In this document: in pieces, positions 29,101 through 40,582 of the stretch
How positions within the stretch are numbered: the stretch's first letter is position 1
Layout: the number at the start of each line of letters is the position of its first letter
NCBI GenBank assembly: GCA_018881555.1
Contig: JACAXG010000002.1
Coordinates: forward strand, 24,329,786-24,393,785
Length of the DNA: 64,000 nt
Reading direction: 5' to 3'
Origin: Amblyornis subalaris
Lineage: Eukaryota > Chordata > Aves > Passeriformes > Ptilonorhynchidae
Translations under genes and position numbers: made by a program
The notes under the pieces: generated by a model
Databases searched by the model: none
The model's input: only the letters and a program-made list of their open reading frames with translations
What the model was told of the DNA's origin: nothing

Positions 29101-32100
29101 AGCAAGCCTCCATTTTCTAGTATCCAGTGCATGATCATCAGTTTTCTGAAGAGCACTGGGGTCACAATCTACAGAGGCAATTTTTATTTCCCAGAAGAAC
29201 TAGCAGTCAAAATTTAGGGTGATGTTTGTCCATCAGCAGAGTATGGTGCAGACAGCTCAGTGTATTTGGGTGCTTGCCAGAAAACAGAGAAGGAAGAAAG
29301 AGAATGCTAATTTTTTAGAGGGTTAGCAGCTTCAGCTACAGAGCTTGCAGATTTATGATGGCTAGGCCAATTGATTTGATCAGGGACTGATATCCATCAA
29401 AGCTATTATCAAAAAAATAATTAAACAAAAGCAGACAAAGCCTGCTTGTGGTTTGCAACAGGAATGTATTGAATTCCCTGTTCTGAACAGTAGCACTGTA
29501 TATCCAAAGATAGTTCCTCAGAAATACTTGCAAAATTGAATGCTACTGTCCTAGGTAAGAATAGAAAATGCTTGAGAGTAGTAAAATCTAACTTTGCAGC
29601 AGTGACCTTATGGTTTCTTGGTTTCCATTACCTCCAANTCACCCAGAACCTCCTGTCCCCTGAGACTTGACTTTGCTCTCATCTGCGTTTACTGTTCTCC
29701 TGCTTCTCATTTCTCCCTGGGGTGAATAACTGCTTGCAGGTCTGGTCTCAGACAGAGGAAGAGGGAAGGAGTGGAAGAAGGTCTTTCTCAGGAAGGAAAG
29801 ATTTCACTAGCTCAGTTGCAGTCATGTTTGTGTCCTTAATCTCTCACTACCATGTGTGTGATTTTCCACTCAATAGTTTTTCTCCAGGCATTTTTTTCAT
29901 GTCTAAAAGTGGCTTCATAAAGGGGTGACTAGTTTGGATATTTTGGAAGTCTTTCTATTAAATGAAAGTGTGTGTTCAAACTTTAAAATAATTAAAGTCA
30001 GTTAATTTTAGTGTATAAAACTTAATTTTTAATAGACATATAAATATGTGCACATATAATATAATCTAAGATGTTGCCCTACCTAAACATCTCAGTGCTC
30101 CAAAATTAAAAGCTTTACAGGTTTTCCACTTTTTCACCTCCTGGAAAACAACAGTGATAGGGTTTGTTTGAATCTGTGTCTCCTGAAGGGTTTCATGGTA
30201 GGAAAACTCTGATTTTCAGGATCAAATACAATAATAATTGGCAGAGATTCATCAATGAACCACAGTGAAGTGACTTGTTCAGATCTTTGCTTCATGTGAG
30301 CTTTCACAGTCGTCAAAATCAGATGTCAAGAGTCACATATAATAGTAAATTGACTTAGCTTCATCAATGTTGATGGGACAACAGTAACATAAACCATTAC
30401 TAAAATGGCTGTAGTTGTGTTTGTGGAAAGATGAGACAGGGTAACATTGAAGATTGAGACCTCTTATAATTACAGACAGCATGGGAAGAAGAGCACCTAC
30501 AAAACTTTTTTTAGTTTGTCCGAAATAGATTTTAAAGAGTTGCACTACATTCCACCCTGAGTTATTGGACTCCATATAAAAGACTACAGGTTAAAATATA
30601 AGGGCCTATTTCAGCTTTATATTCCATGAATTTACAAACGTATGCTGAGGGAGAGTGCTTAGGTCTCTGCATGTGCATGTCCATAGGAGCACAGGTGCCT
30701 TGCTGCATCCACACACACACAAACATTTCTTCTCATCAGTCTCTGTATGCTTTTTTTGCAATGACTCTGAATGTTATGTCCCTCAGATTGCTGGTATCTA
30801 GCTCAGGTGTAGCTCCAATAAATGTTCATTTCAAGGGATTGGTATTTGAGCCATTGACAGGTAAGAAGTCATACACAATGTGAAAAACATTCNTTGCTGA
30901 CATCTCAGTAGATAGCATCTATGTTATTAATTTCTGGATTTAATTATTCTTTGCTATTTTTCAAAAACAACCTTTAAATTGTGTGACATTATTGGAAAAG
31001 CTCTTCCTTTGATCCTATTAAAAGTATCAAACAATTTAATTTGAATAATTTTCTTTCACTTAAAAGTTTTGGTTAAGACATTTATACGACAAAAATAAAA
31101 GAAGGGTCTGATTTAAAAATTAAAACTACAATTTTCTTATACTGATTGTTCCATGACAACCCTAAAGTACTCAGCTCCATACTACAACTAAGTTCTTTGC
31201 ATCTTAGTTGATGATATTATTTTTACAGCATATCAGTATTAAAGAAAAAGTGTTAGGGAATGATTTTAACACTGTAACATATGCATATATCTAAATAAAA
31301 GCAGAGAACTGCACATTTTTGGAAGCAAAAGAATCACGATGAATGCATGTGATAAAAGACCCCTTCACAGCAGAGGTCTCAACATGAAGTGTGATAGCTG
31401 TCAAATGGGATCATACCCACACTTGTTAACTGCTCTATTTCTGCTATTTTTTTCAGAGAATTTGTCAACTAAATTGCAGAAATCCTTTTCATTGTAGTCT
31501 GCCAATCACTACCATCCGTGACAGAGCTGTCCACAAACAGATGAATTTGTAAAATATCCCTATGAAAATGTGAGTTGGTCTCCCATACCTGATTAATTTT
31601 GTAGTATTTCTGCAATTGATTACATGGACTTGTCATTTTCACTAATTGTAATCCACTGAAACTGTAGGACATAAACAACATTGCTAACAACTGAAAATGT
31701 TAGACTATTTTTTCCTTAAATCATTAAGTTTCAGGCAAATTAGAGGCATGCTGTTGGCTTTATTTTCTGGAAGCTGAAGCACCCAGATGTTTCATTTTCA
31801 TGACATTTAGCATTTAATAACCTCACTGTTACTGGTACTAATTTTCTAAATGCCTTTTCTGCTTTTGTTTTGAAAATGAATACATGACAAAATGCTTTGG
31901 TACTTCAATTTTCTCTTCTACTGTTTGNGGGAATATTCTAAAATGATTAGCTAAATGATCAATCTGTTAAAAAAAAAAAAGTGAATTTGGGGTTCGATCC
32001 AAATGTCCTTATGGTCTATAGGATTCTATTAACTTCTATTATGTGCCCAGAGATGACAAATTAGTTGGCAGGGCATTAGTGGAAAAAACCGTCTTGACAA

Positions 32101-33246
32101 TAAACTAAAAAGGAGGATGATTTGTATGATTTAAACAGTAACGGTCTTCAAATCTTAGAAAAGCACATATTTTAGTAGGTTTGTATCTTCTACTCTTTTT
32201 TTTTTGTATTTTTTTGTGAATTTAAAAGGTCTCTTAACTCCGGCTTCCTTTTTCTAGTTTACTAATTTGATCTGTCATATAACATGTTGTCATTCCAAGT
32301 GAAATGTAGGTATGTTAGTATACCTATGTACAGACATACGTGAGTAAGACAGCAGAACAGTATTGACTTTCACACTCAAAAAAAATCATCAAGCAGCAGT
32401 GATTTATTCAGATTTTCTCATGGCAGACTTATGCACACTCACATGAAGGCCAAGGAGACAAGAGAGACTCAGCTACTTAGAGAAAGGCTGGCAGGACGAT
32501 ACGATGTGATATTTAGAGAGGTGCATGGAAGGTTCTCATCAAGTTGTCTTCATGTTGCCTTTTCTTCATTGAAATGCCACTCCTAAGCCCTAATTTAATA
32601 GCATGGTACTCAAGAATTGTCCTTTGCACTGTTTCTTTTCTGAAGGGAAAAAACCCACAGGAAGTGGGTTGTACAATAAATGTGCGTTTATATCTTTGTC
32701 ATTCAGCTGGAAAGTGTGCTGGACTATTAATGTCAGCAGCTTTATTTTCCCATTTCTTTGACAGGTTCAAAATCAAGAATCGATTCATTTTGTAATACCC
32801 CTCTTTAGAATAAAAAAGCAGGTGAATAAAATGTTTCTGTTACTCTTTACCATAATTACAATTTTTCAATTTGGTGATTCAGTTTCAGAGAAAGTTTGCT
32901 TTTTATTCTAGCTGGAGCTTAACGTGGGGTACATGGGAGAACAAATTAATTCTGAGCAATGTTTAGTACAAAAAATGAGAAAACTTTAGACTTATTAAAG
33001 CAGATAGCACACTTAACAGAAAGAAACTGCTTATTACCTCTGCTACTATGCAAAATCAGTGGTTTGCTGGTTCAGCCACCAGCCATACTATCTAATATGA
33101 TTTCCTGTTGGTGACTGAAACAAACTCCGGGGATTTAGGACATGGGCATGCTTCTTACCATTAGGTATTCTGAGACAAAATTAATAGAACATTTCAGGTA
33201 AAATCAAATCTGGGAAGAAGTTTGCCTGTTGGCAGAGTATCATTTA
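26115..33246. other. Unique non-coding DNA
   Basis: No gene or element was recognised. It contains a poly-A run at 31969-31980 and small chance open frames. Confidence 0.5.
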
Positions 33247-34845
33247 GAATCATTGAATGATAGAATGGTTAGGGTTGGAAGGGACCTTAAAAATAATTTA
33301 GTTTCAACCCTTTTGCCACAGGCAGGGACACCTTACACTAGAGCAGGTTTCTCAAAGCCCTGTCCAACCTGGCCTTGAACACCTCCAAGGATGGGGAGTC
33401 CACAACCTCCCTGGGTAACCTGTTCCAGAGCCTCACCACCCTTACAGTAAAAGCTTTCTCTCTAATATCTAAACTAAACCCAACCTCCTTCAGCTTAAAG
33501 CCGTTCTCCCTTGTCCTGTCACTGCATGCCCTTGTCAAAAGTCCCTCTTCATCTCTCTTGCAGATTTCCTTTAGGTACTGGAAGACTGTTATTAGGTATC
33601 CCCGAAGCCTTCTCTTCTCCGGGCTGAACAGCCCCATCTCTCTCAACCTATCTTCATAGGAGATGTGCTGCAGCCCAGTGGTCAACTTAATGGCTCCCCT
33701 CTGGACTTGCTCCAACATGTCAGCATCTTTCTTGTGCTGGGGCTCCCAGTCCTGAACACAATACTCCAGGTGGGGTCTCACCAGAGCAGAGTAGAGGGGG
33801 AGAATCACCTCCCTCGACCTGCTGGCCAAGCTGCTTTTGATGCAGCCCAGGATACAGATGGCTTTCTGGGCTGCTAGCACGCACTGCTGAGTCATGTCAA
33901 GTTTTTCNTCTACCAGCAATGCCAAGTCTGTCTCCCCAGGGCTAGTCTCTTTCCATTCTCTGCCCAGCCAGAACTTGTTCTTGGGACTGCCCCAAACCAG
34001 GTGCAGGACCTCACACTTGGCCTTGTCAAACTTCATGAGGATGATCTGGGCCCACCTCTCAAGCCTGCCAAGGTCCCTCTGGGTGTTATTCCTTCCCTCC
34101 AGCGTGTTGACCGCATCACACACCTGGGTGTCATCGGTGAACTTACGGAGGGTGCACTGAAACTCACTGTCCATGTCACCAACAAAGATGTTAAAAAGCA
34201 CCAGTCCCAATACCGACCCCTGGGGAACACCACTTGGCACTGCTTTCCATTTGGACATTGTGCCACTGACTGCAGCACTTTGAGCATGACCATCCAGCCA
34301 ATTCCTTATCCACCCAGTCGCCCATCTGTCAAATCCATGTCTTGCCATTTTAGAGATAAGCATGTCATGTGGAACAGTACCTTTGTACAAGTCCAGGGAG
34401 ATGATGCCTGTTGCCCTTCCCTCATCCACCACTGCTGTAACCCTATTGTAGAAGGCCAAGAAATTTGTCAGGCATGATTTGACTTTAGTGATGCCATGTT
34501 GGCTGTCACCAATCACCTCATTGTTTTCCATGTGCCTTAGCATAGTTTCCAGAAGGAGCTGCTCCATGATCTTGCCAGACACTGAGGTGAGACTGACTGA
34601 CCTGTCATTCCCCGGTTCTTCTTTATTTCCCTTTTTAAAAATGGGTATTATGTTTTCCCTTTTCCAGTCAGTGGGAACTCCACCAGATTGCCATGACTTC
34701 TCAAATCTGTTGGATAGTGGCGTAGCCACTTCCTCTGCCAGTTCTTTCAGGACCCATGGTTGTATCTTGCCAGGTCCCATGGACTTGTGCACCTTCAGGT
34801 TCCTTAAATGGTTTTGAACTCGGTCTTCTCCTACAGTGGGTGGAG
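33247..34845 (-). mobile_element. CR1 LINE, 5'-truncated
   Basis: A non-LTR retrotransposon of the CR1 family, the dominant LINE of birds, inserted in minus orientation. The 3' end is at the low-coordinate side, where the minus strand ends in imperfect octamers (ATTCTATC ATTCAATG ATTCTAAATG) after ccttccaaccctaacc, the classic CR1 terminus. The copy begins in the reverse-transcriptase region, just upstream of GEDRVQNHLRNLKVHK, so the endonuclease and ORF1 are missing. No target-site duplication is expected for CR1. The single N at 33908 interrupts certainty for one codon. Confidence 0.95.
33338..34792 (-). CDS. CR1 reverse transcriptase, partial ORF2
   Basis: The frame is 484 codons without a stop and ends 91 bases before the CR1 3' terminus. 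It covers the reverse-transcriptase domain and C-terminal region: IPIFKKGNKEEPGNDRSVSL (fingers), DSQHGI, SGVPQGSVLGLVLFNIF (motif B) and KFTDDTQV (motif C, both Asp kept; the usual FADD has Ala to Thr). Motif A reads SLDLYKGTVPHD, whereas CR1 copies normally have LDFSKAFDTVSHD, so two residues are lost in frame and the second Asp is changed. The C-terminus has the usual RLWNRLPREVV...FKARLDRALRNLL. The Met used as start lies inside the domain; the frame continues upstream as VQNHLRNLKVHK, so this is not a true start. No endonuclease is present, so the copy is very unlikely to be autonomous. Confidence 0.93.
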   Translation of the reverse strand: MHKSMGPGKIQPWVLKELAEEVATPLSNRFEKSWQSGGVPTDWKRENIIPIFKKGNKEEPGNDRSVSLTSVSGKIMEQLLLETMLRHMENNEVIGDSQHGITKVKSCLTNFLAFYNRVTAVVDEGRATGIISLDLYKGTVPHDMLISKMARHGFDRWATGWIRNWLDGHAQSAAVSGTMSKWKAVPSGVPQGSVLGLVLFNIFVGDMDSEFQCTLRKFTDDTQVCDAVNTLEGRNNTQRDLGRLERWAQIILMKFDKAKCEVLHLVWGSPKNKFWLGREWKETSPGETDLALLVXEKLDMTQQCVLAAQKAICILGCIKSSLASRSREVILPLYSALVRPHLEYCVQDWEPQHKKDADMLEQVQRGAIKLTTGLQHISYEDRLREMGLFSPEKRRLRGYLITVFQYLKEICKRDEEGLLTRACSDRTRENGFKLKEVGFSLDIREKAFTVRVVRLWNRLPREVVDSPSLEVFKARLDRALRNLL

Positions 34846-36270
34846 AAAAAAAATGGGACCACTTAGGTTTTTCTTAACACAGAACAAGAATCAAGCCAAA
34901 GGGAACACAGGGGTCACTATTTGAAAAAGAACATTTTTTTNCCTTTGAGAATAAGCAACTCATCCAAAGAAAAAGGCTCAAAGTTGTAAACAAATTTTAT
35001 CTAATGAGTATTGGTAAAACAGATATGTAATAAAAGTGATGTCTGGAAAGTACATTTTTTGCAATACTTTTCCAAAGGAAGCATTACTGAATAAATTGAA
35101 TTGCTAGGCTTTTGGACCAGGCAAAATAAAATGCATTCTAAAAATTCTACTAATTTCTATTGTAATAAAAGACAAGACTGGAAACTGAAGAAATCTCCTG
35201 AGAAGTATTTACAATATTAACTAACCCGGTCCTTGAGATGTGAGGACTTCAGAGCACATGGCTGTGTGAAGTGTGGATCACAAACAATGTGCATACACAG
35301 AAATCCATAAACCAAGAGGAAACTTGAAAAACGTCTGTTATTTCACTGTATAATTGAATGGCTAAGAATTTGGNACTGAGAGGTACACTCTGTTCTGCCC
35401 ACAGGTCAATAATATGACTCCTTAAGTATTTGGCTAGTTGGGAATTTCTGAAGGACTTCATTCAGGATAAATGGATGGTATGCAAGCTAGAGAACTAGTC
35501 GCCTTTTCAGGTGTATAAATAATACATGCTTCATATTTTCAATTTCCTTTGGATTTCTTCCTTCTGGAGAACAAAAAGGTGGCAGGAATATCACCTCCTT
35601 AAAGATGAATCTTTAGCAAATTCTTCTTTTATGTATGGTTCCTTAGGAACCCTCATAAGGCATTTCATATTTCCTCTTATTTTGTCAATTACCAGCCCCT
35701 CACACCTTCACTTCCATCACTACTACTCATGTAATACTTTTACATTTTTTCTTGGCTTCCAAAATCTTCANTCCCTGGAGAGAAGTCCTGCCAATGGTAC
35801 ATAACTGAAGGCAGTCAGATGCTGACTGTCTTAAGTTCAAAGCAGCTTAAATGACCAGTGTTCTTCCTTATGAGGTAATTTACTCATTTCTCACTATACT
35901 GAGTGGTGGAAGAAAAATATTAAGTAAGATGTGGAAGGGAAAAATCTTTCAGCTTCTCTTCTGAGTGCCTATGTCCTAGCGGATAAAGACATCTCTCTAC
36001 AACTGTGCTTACTGCACTTCTATTTTGTTGTCTTGGAGTTTTTGTCATAGAGAATTTGGCATCTAAATAAGACTACACTAAGTAGTAAATGGCTGTGTGT
36101 AAAAACAACTAGCAGTGTAGTTCTGGAGTTGGAGGTTAGTGGGATAAATCTTTTTGGCAAGGTACAAGTTACATATGTTCTGTCTTGTGTTCTAAGAGGT
36201 GACCCTAAGTGTAGGACAAATAGCAATTTGTTGATTTTTAGTAGGAGAGGTATGGGTTCTGTGTAACAAC
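34846..36270. other. Unique non-coding DNA
   Basis: Nothing was recognised between the CR1 element and the LTR at 36275. Confidence 0.5.
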
Positions 36271-36274
36271 CAGT

Positions 36275-36946
36275 TGTGATGGGTGAACCTTGATTANCAG
36301 CTGAACTCCCACCCAGCTGCTCACTCCTGCCCTCAGGGAGAGAAAATAGGAAGAACAGGACTGAGAAAGCTCATGGGTCCAGCTAAAGACTGGCAGATTG
36401 ATTACTAATTACTGTTGTGGACAAAAAAGACTCAGGGAAAATTAGATCATAAAAATGTATGATTTGCTGATTTGGATAGTGGGAAACAGAAAGGCAAATA
36501 TTAAACCAACAGCTTTCCTTCCCCCTTCTCAAGCTCAACGTTACTCCTTCACACCAGTCTCCAGCAGTAAAGGCCCACAGTGGTTCCTCCTCACTGTTCT
36601 GTCCTTCTCAGACTTTTAGCCTTCTCCAGCAGGGGTGCTCCACAGGCTGCAAGGGAGTCTCTGCCCTGTTGTGGAGCGGGACTTTCTCCTCATCTTCTGA
36701 GCTTGGTGCTCCATGTGCTGCTTCTCACTCTTTTTATTCCGTCTTCCTCTCTCTCTGTGGCATTTTCAAACCTTCGTTACAAACACTTTCCCCAAGGAAT
36801 CACTATCATGGCTGCGGGGCTCAGCTGTGTCTGAGGTGGGTGCCTTGGAGACACCTGGAATGGGTCATGTCCAACCCAGTGCAGCTCCAGCTGCTCCTCA
36901 CTGAGCCCCCACCAGCTCCTGGGCACCTGCACACTGTGCACCAGCA
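36275..36946 (-). mobile_element. Solo LTR, probably reverse orientation
   Basis: The element begins tgtgatgggtgaaccttgat and ends tgcaccagca, flanked on both sides by cagt (36271-36274 and 36947-36950), a 4-bp target duplication. The order of motifs (cagctgctcact, agctcatgggtccagc, ggtgctccacaggctgcaagg, gtgtctgaggtgggtgcctt) resembles a bird LTR family I know in this orientation with its polyadenylation signal on the opposite strand, hence the minus call. It is diverged and partly degraded, and has no internal retroviral region. Confidence 0.65.
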
Positions 36947-37110
36947 CAGTTAATCACTAAAGGAGCTTCTTACGCAGACTTTCTGACCACCCCTCAGTAG
37001 CTGGTGCAATAGAAATGAGCTATTGAGAAAATCTCCGGATTGCTGGAAGGTTTTTAAATGAACAAAATTGGACTCCAGCTGTGACACAGGTGGAAGTCTG
37101 AAACACTGAA

Positions 37111-37166
37111 CGGGGACTGAGGGCTGGAGATGGGGACTGAGGGCTGGAGATGGGGCCTGAGGACTG
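37111..37166. repeat. 20-bp tandem repeat, about 2.8 copies
   Basis: Unit tggggactgagggctggaga at 37131-37150, with a first copy one base different at 37111-37130 and a diverged partial third copy at 37151-37166. Confidence 0.9.
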
Positions 37167-37926
37167 CACCAGCAAGAGTGGACAGCTCTGGGGCAGGCTT
37201 CAGCAAATCTGATTTCACTGATATTGCTGGAAATTTACTGCTCCCATGGACTTCAGCATTATTTTAGCATCTCAGACAAAAGCGCACAGCCAAACTGTGG
37301 AGCGACACACCTCACACGTGGGATGGCTCGCCAAACTCTTCAGAGCAAAGGACTCTTGAGCCCCACTGCAGAGCTGTGCAATTGCAGCTGTGTCATCTTC
37401 AGGCTGTAGTCTGGTTCCCACACCAGCTCATCTGCCTTAGCAATTGCTGATATAGGCAAGCCATAGTTCTTCTGGAGTTCGGGAGCAGGGAATCTCACCT
37501 TTTTTTTGCTCTCTCAGTTTCTTGGTGGTAACTTTTTCCAGTCATCTGAACTACAGACTAGTCACTGGAGATCACAGCTTTGTCTGTACCGGTTGTGCAG
37601 TTGTATTTTAAATAAGCCTTTTGATGAACATACTTGATTTGTGTAGGTGAAGTCCTATCTTGAATGACTGCAGCAATCATTTAGCTTTCCATATGTCAGA
37701 GTGTAATCAATAAAGTGTGTAAAAAAGCTAGCTAGGTATTTCTAAAAGCCCATTAGGAGTAAATACAATGCTGAATGGTTAATTTTTCCAGCCTAATTGC
37801 ATCTTTATAATCAGAAGATTTGTATATACTTAGTAGGGATAGAAAGCTTGCNTATGTAAACCCTTGTCCTCCACTTTTGGATTCACAGAACAACATATCA
37901 CAGCCACTGAAACAGGGTTTATATTT

Positions 37927-37932
37927 TTTATT
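37927..37932 (-). promoter_or_regulatory. Candidate TRDN polyadenylation signal AATAAA
   Basis: This is the first AATAAA on the minus strand after the TRDN stop, 2.5 kb downstream. It is followed within about 20-45 bases by a GT-rich stretch (gtggctgtgatatgttg), as expected of a cleavage site. Non-canonical signals could lie closer, so the true 3' end is uncertain. Confidence 0.25.
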
Positions 37933-40439
37933 TTCCAAAATGTACAACAATCAGCATATGATTTTGCAATATTCCAGGCTAATTTGAGTAAAACCATGCA
38001 AACCAGGATTTTTTTTAAAGTTTCCAGGTGAATTTAATGAGAAAAATGCTTGCCTCTTTGAGAGTGGACCTGTTTCTCCTGTTTTTCCAGGCAGTGACTA
38101 AGATTAGGAAACAAAATTAAATTATTGATTTTATATCACTTATTCAATTATACTAATTGTTTACATTTCCAAAGCTTTCAGATATCTAATTGAAGCATTA
38201 TGGAAATGAGATCTGGAACAAATTCTTGTCATCTCACATCTCAGATAGTAAGAAGGTATTAAGGCTAACTATAATGAAAAAATTTTTTTTCCAAAAGAAG
38301 CTCAAGAGAAATAAAGGCTTATAGTAGATTAAATTTTTTCTCCTTATTATTGGCATTAGATAAAATCTTGAATTAACTGATTTTTCAAAACGTTAAAATC
38401 TCATTTTTAAGACAGCTTTCATGGTAAAAACATAGGGCAATAACATCCATAATANTATGTACGAAATCACAAATTGGAAAGCAAAAAGTTGCTGGAAATA
38501 TAAAAAGAGACATTGAAAGAAAATTGAAGATTATCATTTCACCATTAAAAATTCTCTGTTGGCAGAACTATTTCCAGAGCAGACTTCCCAGGGGTCTGTG
38601 GGGGCATTCATCATGAACACTCATATCTGCAGTGTGCCCCTACATGGGAAGAGCTACTTCTAGAGCAGAACCTGTTCCTATCTCCTTCTGGTCACCACTG
38701 CCTAAACTGCTTGTTGCAACAACAATTTTTGCAGTGCAGTGCAATATCAGAGCATATTAAGACCAAAGATCCAGTTCGCATAAGGCCATGACCAGTAATC
38801 TGAGAGTACCAACCTGACCCAGCAGTGTAACAGCAAATCTTTCTGAATTGCCCTAATCTGTCAAAGAATCAGTTGTCCGAAAACTCATGTGAGTCAATCA
38901 TTTGATTAAGGTAAGAATGGATGGGCAGGGAGAGTGTACGAAGAGGCAAAGGCTGTCTTGATCTATACTAAAAATAAAAAAGTAATATATAATTTTTGGG
39001 GTATTCAGACTCTACAAGTAGTCAGGTTGTACAAAGAGCATCATGTTGCTACAGCAGGAAACTACATAACTAAGGTCACTGCTATATATTTCCCAGATTA
39101 AATGCAAAAATATAGTAAGGAAATGCAAACAAATAGCAGCGTGCAAAAATGCATGATTATTTACATTGTCAGACAGACTGATGAGATGCCAGTTTTCAGT
39201 CATGTGCCTTTACATGCATCAAAGGCCATCTTGTCTCTTTCTAGGGCAACAAATCCATTATTTCTATATAAAAGCACAAAAGAAGTTTGAGCATATCTAC
39301 TTTCAGTTCTACTATGAGTTGTCTACAGTAGTGTGCTGTGAGGAAGTCCTTTCTTTTCATTTAGAAAAATGAGATACCTGAATGATTTCATGTGTTTCTG
39401 TTTCATTTTCTTCTGATTCTTTGTTTGTTTGGGCTTGGTTTTGATTTTTTGTTGTTGTTCACTGATCTGACATAGCATCAAATTCGCATAGTTACTTTTT
39501 GGAAATTTGGGTTGCTTTAGTTTCTTGAATGGCATCTCACATCCTAGCTTTTCATCTGGCTTATGCTAATAGCAAATAGTTGTCTGGTATATTCTCCATT
39601 TACAAGGTCTTTTGTGCTAGAGAATCTCATTTAGCCACAGAAGAAAAGTGAAAGCCCTGTAATTATTTCAGTAGTTTCTTCAGACCTTCATGTTGGTTAA
39701 ACAGTGGTTTTCCTAACCCTTGCCGTGTGGTTTCACTTTCACTTCTCACTTTGGGCTTTAGAAAGAGAAGAGCTTGTATTTCACCAACAGGCAGGGCAAG
39801 CAGTCCATGCTTTTACAGCTTCAAATTAAATAGAAATATTCATCATTAACATGACTGATGGAGTCAACCTACTGATGATCGTGTATTGAGCTGCTCCGAG
39901 TAAGTGTGAGCTTCAGGCTACACTGGACAATGAGACATAAAAATAGCACCAGTCATAGAGCACATTTTCATGACTTAGTGAGGCTTTTTCCTGTCAGCAA
40001 TTTGATTGAACCCTAAGAAGAAATGGTTTAGGATCGCAGCTAGTCTCGCAATCTTGCTGATATAAGAGCTACATTCAACCTTTCACTCCTTAGATAAGAT
40101 TAAATGGAAAACAGACTCACTTCAATGCTGAGCATGTAGGTAAAGAAAAACAAGAGCAAAAGAGGCATGAAAACACACGCACATGCTCACACACACAGTC
40201 ACATCAATGCCTTGTTAGCATTGCAGCCTTTCCATGAGAAACGGGGCACTTTTACATTTCTATCTTTGTTAAACACAGTTCATTGCTGCTTGTTCTGCTG
40301 CTGCCCCATGGAAACGTTTTCCAGGTACATGTGTGCAAGTGGATCACGTTCTTGCAATGACAAGTACCACTGTAGCTGCTGTGGACCTCAGCAGAAAAGA
40401 TAAAGTGCAAAATGTCAGTGATCACAGGACTCAGTCTCT

Positions 40440-40582
40440 CTACTGCCCCGGTTTCCTTGTCTTTCTCTTGGAAGTCTTTGAGTGAGTCTTTTCTTCCTTG
40501 TTTGAAGGGGGATTAATGGGAAATTGCAGCCCAAATCCATTAGGTCCATTTAGGAAGACACATTGAAAGTAGCGGACAGGAG
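40440..40582 (-). CDS. TRDN: TRDN last coding exon with stop codon
   Basis: The exon starts after a strong acceptor (cttgttttcctag) at 40583-40584 and is read in phase 1 to a TAG at 40442-40440. It encodes PVRYFQCVFLNGPNGFGLQF followed by PINPPSNKEEKTHSK and a basic end, TSKRKTRKPGQ, 46 residues in all. The aromatic/Gly block with one Cys is the hallmark of the triadin skeletal-isoform C-terminus (human FFQCVYLDGYNGYGFQFP, from memory). It is the feature that identifies the gene. The last 20 residues are Lys/Ser/Thr-rich here, whereas the human tail is Gln/Gly/Ser-rich, so the extreme tail is poorly conserved. Reading through the intron upstream is open for a further 14 codons, but the splice site and the homology both mark 40582 as the exon edge. 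Confidence 0.9.

Larger units (their letters stand above)
36951..40439. other. 3' UTR or downstream flank of TRDN
   Basis: No coding sequence was recognised. Nearest the gene this should be TRDN 3' UTR. It contains a short 20-bp tandem repeat at 37111-37166 and AT-rich sequence around 37.9-38.5 kb. The small open frames here have no recognisable product. Confidence 0.5.

Noticed and set aside
31995..32010. ggttcgatcc resembling a tRNA T-loop (box B)
   Set aside because: There is no matching box A or cloverleaf upstream, and the stem around it (tttgg/ccaaa) does not give a 7-base T loop.
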